From: Desulfobacterales bacterium
Lineage (GTDB): Bacteria > Desulfobacterota > Desulfobacteria > Desulfobacterales > Desulfobacteraceae
DNA length: 64,000 nt
Assembly: GCA_023143455.1 (NCBI GenBank)
Contig: JAGLHT010000001.1
Coordinates: forward strand, 42,243-106,242
Reading direction: 5' to 3'
The first letter of the stretch is position 1; each line of letters starts with the position of its first letter. The translations under genes and the position numbers were made by a program. The notes below the pieces were generated by a model. It did no database searches. It was not told the DNA's origin and saw only the letters and a list, made by a program, of their open reading frames with translations. Of the stretch, positions 35,298-44,406 are shown piece after piece.

Positions 35298-36986
35298 ATG
35301 AATAATATTGACACCTCTAAAGAAATTTTGACTGGCCGTAAGCAATGGATTTTTATATTTATTATTACAATAGGAATTTTATTGCGTCTGTATGGAATCA
35401 ATGCGCCGTTATTGGATAGTCATCAACTGAGGCAAACACAAACAGCGATGATGGCTAAAAACATTTATTCTGATAATATGAATATATTTAAGACCCGATT
35501 AGACTTCGTGGGTGATAAATCTAATTATATTATTTTTGAGTTTCCACTAATGCATGGTATATCAGCTCTACTGTATAATATATTTGGAGTGCATGATGTA
35601 ATAGGTAGATTGGTTAGTTTGGCATTTTCTATTGGGGCACTATTTACGATATATGGATTAGCCCGCTACTTTTTACCTATTAATGCTGCTTTGGTCACAC
35701 TGGCTGTATACACATTATCGCCGATGGATATCTTTTTTAGTCGCGCTTTTATGCCTGAGTCCTCTATGATGTTTTTATCAATAGCAGCGATGTATTTTTT
35801 TTATCAATGGATTGAGAAGGGAAAGAGACTTGCATATTTTCTTTCCATTGTTTGCGTGACATTGGGATGTATCTCTAAACCACCAGCTGGTTTGGTGTTA
35901 GCTCCTATTTTTGTTACATGCTTCATCAATTATTCGTGGAACGTATTCAAACGACTGAGTTTTTGGTGTTATTTTACCTTGCCACCTGTAGTATTTATTT
36001 CATGGGCAATATACGCCAACTATATTAATGCGCAAGGAACAAATGCTCCTTATAGCGCCTCCTGGATATCAATATTAGGTAATATGCAACATATCACCTA
36101 TTACTGGTTTAAGTTTGATTTCTATTTCTTTATTGGTTCTTCCATATTTCTCTTACTTCTCACTCCTCTGGGGTTTATTGGAATGGGCATAGGTTTATTT
36201 AGTATCAATAATAGAAATAAAAAAATTATTTTATATACATGGGCAGCTACTATTATTGGCTATTTTTTAATTCTTTCAACGGCGACTAGTGGACATATCT
36301 ACTATCATCTTCCCTTGCTGCCTTTGGCCGCCATTTTGACTGGATATGCGTCTACAAGGTTGATTAATAATTCTGTACTGTTAGAGAGAATAAAATACAA
36401 TAAATTAGTAATATCCTTAATGTTGATTGTAATAATCGGGTATGGAGTTGGCTATTACAAATACTTCTCTTATATGTATGACACTAACCTACGAATGCCA
36501 TATACCATGGAAGTAGCCAAAATTATAAAAGAAAAAACCAATAAAAGCGATGGGATAATACTCATGGAACCAAATGTTGCTACTGGTACTACGCTGGGTT
36601 ATTATGCACATCGCAATACATGTCAACTTAACATGGTGAAGTCAGATGAAGAGGCTATTCAGCAACTTGAGAGCTATAGAAAGCATAAAGCTCTGACATT
36701 TGTGGCTATTGATACAAAATATGGAAGCGGAATGAAATGGTTAAAAGAGCATCCAAGATTTCATGATCACATAAAGACAAATTATCAATTGATTTTAAGT
36801 TCAAATCATTATATTATATATAATCTAAATGATCCTACTTTAGAATTAAATAAGCTCAACCAACAAGAAAAGCGAAAAAATGGTAGCAGTTTTAGCAAAC
36901 AGCTTGGATATAGAAGGGCAGGTCAATCGTATTGTCACGATAGCACTGGTTTTGTATGCTTGTTTGTTACCACTGAACACAATTGA
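35298..36986 (+). CDS. GT39/ArnT-like integral membrane glycosyltransferase
   Basis: A 562-aa GT-C protein with about 11 hydrophobic helices. The first extracytoplasmic loop contains LLDSHQLRQTQTAMMAKN (near residues 37-54), in the position of the catalytic acidic residue and conserved Arg of ArnT/PMT proteins. The periplasmic C-terminal domain reads LILSSNHYIIYNL, after which about 50 residues look unstructured. The last 107 bases overlap the next gene in another frame, so the true C-terminus may once have been nearer position 36880. It would transfer sugar from polyprenyl phosphate. Confidence 0.78.
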   Translation: MNNIDTSKEILTGRKQWIFIFIITIGILLRLYGINAPLLDSHQLRQTQTAMMAKNIYSDNMNIFKTRLDFVGDKSNYIIFEFPLMHGISALLYNIFGVHDVIGRLVSLAFSIGALFTIYGLARYFLPINAALVTLAVYTLSPMDIFFSRAFMPESSMMFLSIAAMYFFYQWIEKGKRLAYFLSIVCVTLGCISKPPAGLVLAPIFVTCFINYSWNVFKRLSFWCYFTLPPVVFISWAIYANYINAQGTNAPYSASWISILGNMQHITYYWFKFDFYFFIGSSIFLLLLTPLGFIGMGIGLFSINNRNKKIILYTWAATIIGYFLILSTATSGHIYYHLPLLPLAAILTGYASTRLINNSVLLERIKYNKLVISLMLIVIIGYGVGYYKYFSYMYDTNLRMPYTMEVAKIIKEKTNKSDGIILMEPNVATGTTLGYYAHRNTCQLNMVKSDEEAIQQLESYRKHKALTFVAIDTKYGSGMKWLKEHPRFHDHIKTNYQLILSSNHYIIYNLNDPTLELNKLNQQEKRKNGSSFSKQLGYRRAGQSYCHDSTGFVCLFVTTEHN

Positions 36987-38358
36987 ATGGAACTGGTTTG
37001 ATGTGCAAAGATTCGAAGTGAAATTAATCATGATCCCCTTTCTCTTCCTACTTGCTACGTGGCTCACGAGGATTGTTAAATTTCAAAAGAAAAGAACTAT
37101 AAGGGAGAAATCATTTTGGTTTTTTTCATTAATGTATGCATCTTCTCAATTTCTGTCCTTGATAAACTCTCCCTTTGATATAGAATCGCTGAAACAGTCA
37201 TTTATTATACTATGTTACTTGGTCATGATGATCATCGTATCAGATACCGTATCATGCCGGAAGACGATATCGTCAGTTCTAACAGTAATTGGAATAATGT
37301 CTTATATTATTGCAGCTACCGGGGTAGTCACTTTTTATTTTAATGGTTGCAATTTAGGTAGATTGGGAGCAGCAGGAACAAATCTACTGGGAATCATCAA
37401 TTTGGGCGGCGATTCATACTACTTTGGTGATATTCTACTTTTTGCAAGTGGGGCTGTTCTTTTTTTAACTCTAAAAAACAGTCAAAAACGTTACGTGAAA
37501 TTTGTTTTTTTAACTTTGTTGTTCCTATGGTCTTCAGCAATAATTTTAACCTTTACCAAGGGTTTGATCATAGCAGCTGTAGCTTTTATGCTTCTATCTA
37601 TTTTTTTTCTCAAGGGGAAAAGAATTTTCGTCTCACTATGTCTTATGTTATTCATGGTTGCTTTTTTTGGAAATTCTATATTAACAAAATATGTTAAAGA
37701 GAAGAAAGTTGGACAAAACCAATCAGCAAAACAATTATTTCTTCGTGAAAATCAAAGTTCATCTACTCAACATGGTCGAAATCATGTATTCGGTTATAAT
37801 TCATTGTATGTTAGGTTAACACTGGTTGAAGTGTCATTGGCTAAATCAATTGATAATTTTTGGTTTGGTCATGGCGCAGGACTTTCGAAATATTTATTAC
37901 CAGATATGGTACTTATTGAGATGAAGGAAGATGCTAAAGTAGACATTTATAAGCATGATGATCTCACAGACGGCACAGAAAAAAATTGGCAGGCCGCGAA
38001 AAGAAACCTAATAGATTCCCACGTTTTTTTTTTGACAGAGTTCTTTAATGTAGGAATCCTTGGTGCCTGTTCCTTAATTTGCCTCGTGCTCTTAGTTATT
38101 GTAGAGCTGATCAAAGTTATTAAAACTTCAGTAGAGAAAAATGATCATATCCCATCGCTCCTTTTAGCTTCCATAATAGCGATGCTGATTTTTCGTCTAT
38201 TTGGAAGTCTGATTTCGATACCGTTCCTATGGTTCATGTTAGGATTCGCCTTTGGTGTCAGCCAAATTTATAGGGATCAAGGATCGATAAAACGAATACT
38301 GGATGATGAAAGATATGACCTAAAAATGAATCCAGAATCTATTCTCGCATTTAAATAA
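36880..38358 (+). CDS. O-antigen polymerase/ligase family membrane protein (Wzy/WaaL-like)
   Basis: A 492-aa protein with about 12 hydrophobic segments, a family-typical N-terminus (TIALVLYACLLPLNTIEWN), an ILTFTKGLIIAAVAFMLL helix and a large periplasmic loop between about residues 270 and 385 that contains YNSLYVRLTLVEVSLAKS, GHGAGLS and SHVFFLTEFFNVG. These are the features of the Wzy_C/O-antigen ligase superfamily, which polymerises or ligates lipid-linked repeats outside the membrane. Polymerase and ligase cannot be told apart here. It starts inside the preceding gene, with only a weak AAGAAAAG ribosome site. Confidence 0.8.
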   Translation: MVAVLANSLDIEGQVNRIVTIALVLYACLLPLNTIEWNWFDVQRFEVKLIMIPFLFLLATWLTRIVKFQKKRTIREKSFWFFSLMYASSQFLSLINSPFDIESLKQSFIILCYLVMMIIVSDTVSCRKTISSVLTVIGIMSYIIAATGVVTFYFNGCNLGRLGAAGTNLLGIINLGGDSYYFGDILLFASGAVLFLTLKNSQKRYVKFVFLTLLFLWSSAIILTFTKGLIIAAVAFMLLSIFFLKGKRIFVSLCLMLFMVAFFGNSILTKYVKEKKVGQNQSAKQLFLRENQSSSTQHGRNHVFGYNSLYVRLTLVEVSLAKSIDNFWFGHGAGLSKYLLPDMVLIEMKEDAKVDIYKHDDLTDGTEKNWQAAKRNLIDSHVFFLTEFFNVGILGACSLICLVLLVIVELIKVIKTSVEKNDHIPSLLLASIIAMLIFRLFGSLISIPFLWFMLGFAFGVSQIYRDQGSIKRILDDERYDLKMNPESILAFK

Positions 38359-38597
38359 GGTCAGTATTCGATTGTTTGAAAATGATAAAAAATTCTCCAA
38401 CGGTCTATTCACCTGTACTTATAGTAGTGATGAACAAATTGAAAGGTGACAATAACAGCGTTAGGGTTGTATTCCTTTCTTAAAAGCGGTATTCGATTTG
38501 AGGAAATTACTCAATCAAATAGAAAAATTATGGAAGTCGAAGTAGGGAAAATGATGTTGAATAATAAAAAGTTATGTTTATATATGGAGAAAGGGTA
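38359..38597 (+). other. Longest intergenic stretch of the polysaccharide locus; possible module junction
   Basis: This 239-base gap separates the polymerase/ligase gene from the terminal module. It holds a 33-codon open frame at 38382-38483 with no recognisable similarity or clear ribosome site, and a repeated GTATTCGATT in both halves. No clear promoter, hairpin terminator or RNA gene is visible. It may be decayed coding sequence left by cassette exchange. Confidence 0.4.
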
Positions 38598-39449
38598 ATG
38601 GCCTGTATCATATGTGGTTCGGATTCTGAGAGTATAAAATTTATTTATTCAGATACTGAGTTCTATGAATGTACAAAATGCAAATTAGTAAGAACACTCC
38701 CTTTTCCACAATTAGGTGAAATAAGAGAACATTATAAGAATAAATTTGAAAAGGGTAATTATAGTACCATACATTCAAGTATGGACATGTATATTTACTT
38801 ATATAGAACATATATTGATTTAATAAAAAATTATTCCGGCGCTCTTTCGGGTAAGAAAATTTTAGATGTCGGCTGTTTTACAGGAGATTTTTTAGACCTG
38901 GCTTTGAAAGAAAATGCGGAAACTTATGGTATAGAACTTCAAGAAGACGCAGCTCAAATTTCAAACAAAAAGCATTATGGTCGGATATTAAACTGTCAAT
39001 TTAATGATGCTGCTTTTGATAAGACCTTTGATATTGTAACATTGTTTGGTCTTATAGAACATGTAACTACACCAGAAATATTATTAGAAAATATTTCAAG
39101 TTGGATGAAATCTGAAAGTCTTTTAATAATACAAACACCAAATGCTGGATCATTTTGGTCAAGCATACTTGGGAAATTCTGGCCACCATATGCTCCAGTA
39201 GAACATATTCATTATTTTTCTGCTAAAAATATTAAACAATTCTTAGAAAAATATAATTATACAGTTTTAAAGGTAAAACCACATATTAAAAAATTAAGTA
39301 TTGAGTATGTCTATACTATGTTCCAGAATTTTGGCCCAGAATTTTATATACTTTTGAAGCCATTTTATTGGGTTCTACCAAAATTTTTAAAGAAGCTTAA
39401 ACTTCCATTTTATGGTGGTGAAATGTTGATAGTTGCAAAAAAAAATTAA
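38598..39449 (+). CDS. Zinc-ribbon class I SAM-dependent methyltransferase
   Basis: A 283-aa methyltransferase with an N-terminal zinc ribbon (Cys3, Cys6, Cys25, Cys28), motif I LDVGCFTGD at residues 89-97, IVTLFGLIEHV in the motif II position and HIHYFSAKNI, which is common in the Methyltransf_23 group of polysaccharide loci. I moved the start to ATG 38598 because GGAGAAAGGG lies directly upstream and the zinc ribbon starts at residue 3; an ATG 24 bases earlier has no such site. Substrate unknown. Confidence 0.83.
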   Translation: MACIICGSDSESIKFIYSDTEFYECTKCKLVRTLPFPQLGEIREHYKNKFEKGNYSTIHSSMDMYIYLYRTYIDLIKNYSGALSGKKILDVGCFTGDFLDLALKENAETYGIELQEDAAQISNKKHYGRILNCQFNDAAFDKTFDIVTLFGLIEHVTTPEILLENISSWMKSESLLIIQTPNAGSFWSSILGKFWPPYAPVEHIHYFSAKNIKQFLEKYNYTVLKVKPHIKKLSIEYVYTMFQNFGPEFYILLKPFYWVLPKFLKKLKLPFYGGEMLIVAKKN

Positions 39450-39510
39450 GTTGTTTCAAAAGAAGGATCAGTATCAGCAATATTTTAATTAATTTCATTA
39501 TAAGATCAGT

Positions 39511-40746
39511 ATGAATATTTTAATAATTTCTCAATATTTTTGGCCTGAAAATTTCAGGATAAATGAGCTTTCTTTATCTCTTAAAAAAAAGGGGCATAAG
39601 GTCACAATCCTTACAGGGAAACCCAATTATCCAGAAGGAAGTTTTTTTAAAGGTTACGGGTTGTTTAAAAGAAACCGAGAGGATTATGATGGGGTTCAGG
39701 TTATAAGAGTTCCTATGCTTCCGAGAGGTACAAGTGGTGTTTTTAAACTTTTAATAAATTATATTTCTTATGTATTAAGTGCAGGAATATTAGGACCTTT
39801 TTTTTGTCGGGGAAACTATGATGTCATTTTTGTATATGAGCCATCACCTATAACTGTAGGTATACCTGCAATAGTAATGAAGAAGTTAAAAAAAGCTCCA
39901 ATCATGTTTTGGGTTCAGGACTTGTGGCCGGAAACTTTATCAGCTGTTGGTATTATTACTTCAAAAAAAACCTTGAAAATTGTTGGTTCAATGGTACATT
40001 TTATATATTCTCAATGTGATAGAATATTAATTCAATCAAAAGCTTTTAGATCTTCTGTGGAAAAATATACATCAAAACCTGATAACATTCTTTATTTTCC
40101 CAATAGTGCAGAAGAATTATATCGACCTTTATCTTTTAAAGCAAATACCCCGGAAGAAAAATTAATTCCATCAGGTTTTAGAGTAATATTTGCAGGTAAT
40201 ATTGGTGCTGCACAAGGTTTTACAACCATAATAGATGCTGCAGATCTGCTAAAAGAACATAAAGATATCCACTGGGTAATTTTAGGCGATGGTAGGCTGC
40301 GGGCATGGGTAGAAGCTGAGATTAAAAAGCGAGATTTAGGAGGAACATTTCATTTGTTAGGGAAGCATCCAATTGAAACTATGCCACGATTTTTTTCATT
40401 TGCTGATACTTTGTTGGTTACCCTAAAAAAAGACCCAATTTTTTCTTTAACAATCCCTGCCAAACTTCAATCCTACCTGGCGTGCGGGCGCCCAGTGATA
40501 GCTGCTTTAGATGGTGCAGGGGCAGATGTCGTCAAAGAGTCAAATTCGGGTTTAGTGTGTTCCCCTGATGACCCCGGTGACTTAGCCAAGGCAGTTTTAG
40601 AAATGCACGGCATGTCAGAAGAGAAGCGAAGGATTATGGGGGAAGACGGCAGGAAATACTTTGAAGTTTTTTTTGAAGAGAAAATGCTTGTTAATAAGTT
40701 GGAAACATGGATGAAGGAAGTCTCAAAATGTGAGAATAATGAGTAA
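39511..40746 (+). CDS. wbuB: WbuB-like family 4 glycosyltransferase
   Basis: A 411-aa GT-B transferase. ILIISQYFWPENFRINEL at residues 3-20, GKPNYPEGSFFKGY, WVQDLWPETL near 144 and the donor-side FAGNIGAAQG near residue 229 are the hallmarks of WbuB, a (often L-FucNAc or related) transferase. This fits the L-FucNAc/L-QuiNAc-type pathway encoded at 30114-35198. The usual neighbours of WbuB, a WbpV-like SDR and a WbpL-like initiating transferase, follow immediately. The coding end overlaps the next gene by 17 bases. Confidence 0.83.
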   Translation: MNILIISQYFWPENFRINELSLSLKKKGHKVTILTGKPNYPEGSFFKGYGLFKRNREDYDGVQVIRVPMLPRGTSGVFKLLINYISYVLSAGILGPFFCRGNYDVIFVYEPSPITVGIPAIVMKKLKKAPIMFWVQDLWPETLSAVGIITSKKTLKIVGSMVHFIYSQCDRILIQSKAFRSSVEKYTSKPDNILYFPNSAEELYRPLSFKANTPEEKLIPSGFRVIFAGNIGAAQGFTTIIDAADLLKEHKDIHWVILGDGRLRAWVEAEIKKRDLGGTFHLLGKHPIETMPRFFSFADTLLVTLKKDPIFSLTIPAKLQSYLACGRPVIAALDGAGADVVKESNSGLVCSPDDPGDLAKAVLEMHGMSEEKRRIMGEDGRKYFEVFFEEKMLVNKLETWMKEVSKCENNE

Positions 40747-41725
40747 CGATCAAAAAAAAATTCTTATCACCGGTATATCAGGTTTTATTGGGCAAGCATT
40801 ATTCGATAAATTTTTAAAGGAATATAGTGTTATTGGTATTGATAATAATATGAAACAGACGGTTCAGAGTTTTCCTTTAAATCTTTCAGATATAACTGAT
40901 TATGAAAAAATTTCTAAATTTGTTAACATTCATAAACCCGATATAGTAATACATTGTGCTGGCATTGCTCATCAAAAAATCGGAGTTATTGATTCTTATG
41001 AATATTTTCGTGTCAACAGCCATGCAACTGAAAGCCTTGCCAAAGTAGTAAATAAAGCCAATCATGATGTCTATTTTATATTCTTATCTTCTATATCAGT
41101 TTATGGTGAAGATAATATACAAAATTCTCTGTCTGAAGATGGCCAATGCAATCCTTCAAGTGATTATGGTAGTAGTAAACTTGATGCTGAAAAACGCCTA
41201 ATTGCATTATATAATTCTGGAGAATTAAAAAAGCTTGATATTTTCAGACTTGCACCTGTTTATGACTCTGAATGGTCATTAAACCTGGACAGAAGAGTTT
41301 TTGCTACTAAGAAATTAGCATATCTAAAATTTGGGACAGGCGAACAGGAGATGTCTGCTGTCTCCAGACAAAATCTTGTGGATTTTATTGAATATAGATT
41401 GGATCAAGAAAAAGGGAATTCAACAGATAGTTGTTTTATTAATATTTTAAATGTTTGTGATGAGAAACCATACAGGTTTAAAGAGATAATCAGAGTTTTT
41501 AAAAAATCTTCGTATCATCCAGACAGATTTGTCTTTACTATTCCTTTGTTTTTTGTATGGATGGTTACCCGAATGGCAGGGCTAATTCTAAGGAGTAAAC
41601 GTCAATGGCTCCATTCTTGTTATAATAAATTGGCATATAGTTTAGTTTTTAGTAACAAAAAGATGCTTGATACAGGATTTGAGCCTCATAATAATTTAAA
41701 TGCTGTTTTTTTGAAAAATGAATAG
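40730..41725 (+). CDS. wbpV: WbpV-like UDP-4-keto-6-deoxy-HexNAc reductase (extended SDR)
   Basis: A 331-aa extended SDR with TGISGFIG at residues 14-21, LSSISVYGE at 119-127 and Tyr146-x3-Lys150 (YGSSK). In the wbpV-wbpL-wbpM arrangement the protein reduces the 4-keto product of WbpM to UDP-D-QuiNAc (or its 4-epimer FucNAc). A GTG start at 40730 is supported by AAGGAAG nine bases upstream; ATG 40739 is an alternative. Gene order and fold support the role; the stereochemistry of the product is not visible. Confidence 0.75.
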   Translation: MRIMSNDQKKILITGISGFIGQALFDKFLKEYSVIGIDNNMKQTVQSFPLNLSDITDYEKISKFVNIHKPDIVIHCAGIAHQKIGVIDSYEYFRVNSHATESLAKVVNKANHDVYFIFLSSISVYGEDNIQNSLSEDGQCNPSSDYGSSKLDAEKRLIALYNSGELKKLDIFRLAPVYDSEWSLNLDRRVFATKKLAYLKFGTGEQEMSAVSRQNLVDFIEYRLDQEKGNSTDSCFINILNVCDEKPYRFKEIIRVFKKSSYHPDRFVFTIPLFFVWMVTRMAGLILRSKRQWLHSCYNKLAYSLVFSNKKMLDTGFEPHNNLNAVFLKNE

Positions 41726-41734
41726 ATAACTTGT

Positions 41735-42706
41735 ATGCAAAATATATTAATTGTGTTTATTAGCTTCTTGTTTGGTTGTTTGGGTGCCTGGATAATACAT
41801 AAAATCGGCTACAAACTCGGTGTACTTGATGTACCAAATGAGAGAAGTTCACATACAAAAGATATACCTAAAGGCGGTGGAATAGGAATTCTGGCTGCTT
41901 TTGTTTTTTCCTCAATTATTATCAAAATTCCAATAACATTTTGGGTTCCAGCGCTTGTTTTATCAATAGTCAGTTTTTTTGGAGACAAGGTGGAGTTATC
42001 AGTTAAATTTCGCCTGCTAATACAATTTATTTGCAGTTTTATTTTTTTGATTAATTTCTTTTATTCAGCTCAGGTACATCTGCTCACATGGTTTCTAATT
42101 TTTCCTTTTGCGGTTTTTATTGTTGGGACATCAAATTTCTATAATTTTATGGATGGAATCAATGGTATAGCTGGGGTTACAGGTGCAGTAGGTTTTTTCT
42201 TGTTAGCTTTTTATGGTTATATCTCAGGCGCTGTAACCAATTATAATGTTTTAGCCATTGCAGTTGTTTTTGCATGTACTGGATTTTTATTATTTAATAT
42301 CCCAAAGGCAAAAGTTTTTATGGGTGATATAGGAAGTGTTCTATTGGGCTTTGTTTTTGCCTGTATGGTTGTTTCATTCTCAAGGACTCTTTTAGAATTT
42401 ATTTTTCTTGTTGGTTTTCTTTTCCCTTTTTATGCAGATGAATTAATTACAATGTTTGTCAGGATTAGAAATGGTGATTCGCTGAATATTCCCCACAGGC
42501 AGCATATCTATCAACTTCTTGCAAACGAATATGAGATTGAGCACTGGAAAGTTTCAACTGCTTATGGTGTAATACAGCTTGCTATTGGTATGGCAATAAT
42601 TTTTCTACAGAATTATAGTTATATTCCAGTAATTGCTTTGTTATTGATGTGTTTTTTTTGCTCTACTGTATTTGCTGTTGTTATCAGGAAGAAGTTAACG
42701 ATTTGA
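41735..42706 (+). CDS. wbpL: WbpL/WecA-like undecaprenyl-phosphate glycosyl-1-phosphate transferase
   Basis: A 323-aa polytopic membrane protein of the MraY/WecA family with about ten helices. LDVPNERSSHTKDIPKGGG at residues 31-49 and NFYNFMDGINGIAG at 134-147 are the cytoplasmic motifs that bind Mg and the nucleotide sugar; FMGDIGS and PHRQHIYQLL follow. It places the first sugar-1-phosphate (QuiNAc, FucNAc or GlcNAc) on undecaprenyl phosphate, so it should initiate the repeat unit of this locus. It starts 9 bases after the SDR stop. Confidence 0.88.
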   Translation: MQNILIVFISFLFGCLGAWIIHKIGYKLGVLDVPNERSSHTKDIPKGGGIGILAAFVFSSIIIKIPITFWVPALVLSIVSFFGDKVELSVKFRLLIQFICSFIFLINFFYSAQVHLLTWFLIFPFAVFIVGTSNFYNFMDGINGIAGVTGAVGFFLLAFYGYISGAVTNYNVLAIAVVFACTGFLLFNIPKAKVFMGDIGSVLLGFVFACMVVSFSRTLLEFIFLVGFLFPFYADELITMFVRIRNGDSLNIPHRQHIYQLLANEYEIEHWKVSTAYGVIQLAIGMAIIFLQNYSYIPVIALLLMCFFCSTVFAVVIRKKLTI

Positions 42707-42813
42707 GTTGGATTAGTAAATTTATGATTTAAGAATTGTTGATCTTATTACGTTTCTGGAGTATTAAATCCCATCACTACTAAAAAAAATGATTTTTCGA
42801 TAAGGAGAGGTGT

Positions 42814-44406
42814 TTGTTTACTGACAAAATGAGAAATTGGTATCAAAATTCTAATGATAACGAAAGAGATTGGTTCTTTTTAGGTGTTCCTATACTGATA
42901 TCATTATTAATAAAATTGATTCTTGTATTAGCATTATACAGCAGTCCAATTAATAATGATGGCATTCTATATATTAATGCTGCCAAACAATATGCTATGG
43001 GTAATTTCGCAGATGGTTTGGCGCTTTATCCCATGCCAGCTTATCCTTTGTTAATTGCAATGACTCATATGACCATTCCTGACTGGATTATTGCAGGGTA
43101 TTTTATATCAGTAAGCAGTATGATACTTGTATTAATTCCTTTATACTATTTAACTAAGAATATGTATAACAAGAGAGTTGCGTTTTGGGCTTGTTTTATT
43201 TTTGCTATTTTACCAAGAATGAATGGGTATTCTATGAATATAAGCAGAGACCCCCTTTTTTTGGTTCTATTTATTTCATGTGTTTATTTTTCTCTTAGAT
43301 CAATTAGAGAATCAAATCAATTTCTATTTGCAATAACATTCATATTGGCATGGGTTGCTACACTTATCAGAATTGAAGGTGTACTTTTCCTTGGTTATTA
43401 TTTCTTTGTTTTAATTTACATTGTAATTGTTGATAAAGAAAAAAGGTCTTTTTATTTTTTTAGATGTTTGACCTGGATTACTATACCTTTATTATTTGTT
43501 GGAATTGCATTATTATTTAATGGTCAGCATGGTATTGCAGTTAACAGGTTCGATCAAGTATATTCAGAAATAATAATATTTTTCAAAGGGGATTTTCTTA
43601 CTAAATCTCGCGAAATTTATCAATTTTTTTCAGAAGTCGCAGGCCAACCACCATTCACTGATACTATTTACGGCTTTGCATCACTTTGCAGGCATTTTTT
43701 ACCTTTTATTTATATGTTTGCCATAATACAAGTGTTAGTTAAAATTCTATTCCCTTTATTATTGATTCCCCTTTATATTGGGTTCAGAGATTCAGAAAAG
43801 CCGGCAGATAAATCAGGAAGATTTATATTCGGGATATGGCTATTGTTTTTTTTGCTTGGTTATTATTTTTTAATAAAACAGGACATACTTATAACCAGAT
43901 GGGGTATAGTGCCTACAACACTTCTTCTACCATGGGTAGGTTTGGGGCTGGATAGGTTATGGAGTAAAATAAAAATTTCTTCACATAAAAGTGCAGTAAT
44001 ATTTTTGATTATTTTAATTCTAATTGCCCCAACAGCAAAAACATTTAGTTTGGTATCATCAAGAGATATCACAACTGTTAGTACTGTTAGATGGTTGGTT
44101 AACAAGAGAAAGATTAACAAACTTTCAATCGTTTCAAATAATTTCAAAGATGCTTTTTATATTGATCTTGAGGCACAGGATCAGGCAAATTTTGATTGGA
44201 GAAGCCATTATTATGATAAGAATACGAGTCCTAAAAGTATTGAACAATTTGCTCTTGAAAAAAACGCTGAGATAATTGTTTTGAAAATAAAAAACAGGCA
44301 TATTGGCAAGATTGATGATTTTCAATTTTATCAAGAGATTAATTCTTTTGCTGGCAATAGATATACTACTTTTATCTATAGAAGGTCATTAGCGGATGAA
44401 AATTAG
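42814..44406 (+). CDS. GT39/PMT-family integral membrane glycosyltransferase
   Basis: A 530-aa GT-C protein with about 12 helices. The acidic first loop SSPINNDGILYINAAKQYA (near residues 43-61) carries the probable catalytic Asp, and PRMNGYSMNISRDPLFL matches the PMT_2 pattern. I use TTG 42814 because AAGGAGAGG at 42802-42810 is correctly spaced for it, whereas the next ATG at 42829 is too far. It may decorate the glycan or lipid A with a sugar from polyprenyl phosphate. It overlaps wbpM by 11 bases. Confidence 0.8.
   Translation: MFTDKMRNWYQNSNDNERDWFFLGVPILISLLIKLILVLALYSSPINNDGILYINAAKQYAMGNFADGLALYPMPAYPLLIAMTHMTIPDWIIAGYFISVSSMILVLIPLYYLTKNMYNKRVAFWACFIFAILPRMNGYSMNISRDPLFLVLFISCVYFSLRSIRESNQFLFAITFILAWVATLIRIEGVLFLGYYFFVLIYIVIVDKEKRSFYFFRCLTWITIPLLFVGIALLFNGQHGIAVNRFDQVYSEIIIFFKGDFLTKSREIYQFFSEVAGQPPFTDTIYGFASLCRHFLPFIYMFAIIQVLVKILFPLLLIPLYIGFRDSEKPADKSGRFIFGIWLLFFLLGYYFLIKQDILITRWGIVPTTLLLPWVGLGLDRLWSKIKISSHKSAVIFLIILILIAPTAKTFSLVSSRDITTVSTVRWLVNKRKINKLSIVSNNFKDAFYIDLEAQDQANFDWRSHYYDKNTSPKSIEQFALEKNAEIIVLKIKNRHIGKIDDFQFYQEINSFAGNRYTTFIYRRSLADEN

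Noticed and set aside
38382..38483. 33-codon ORF in the 239-base gap
   Set aside because: No ribosome site and no recognisable motif; kept only as part of the intergenic description.
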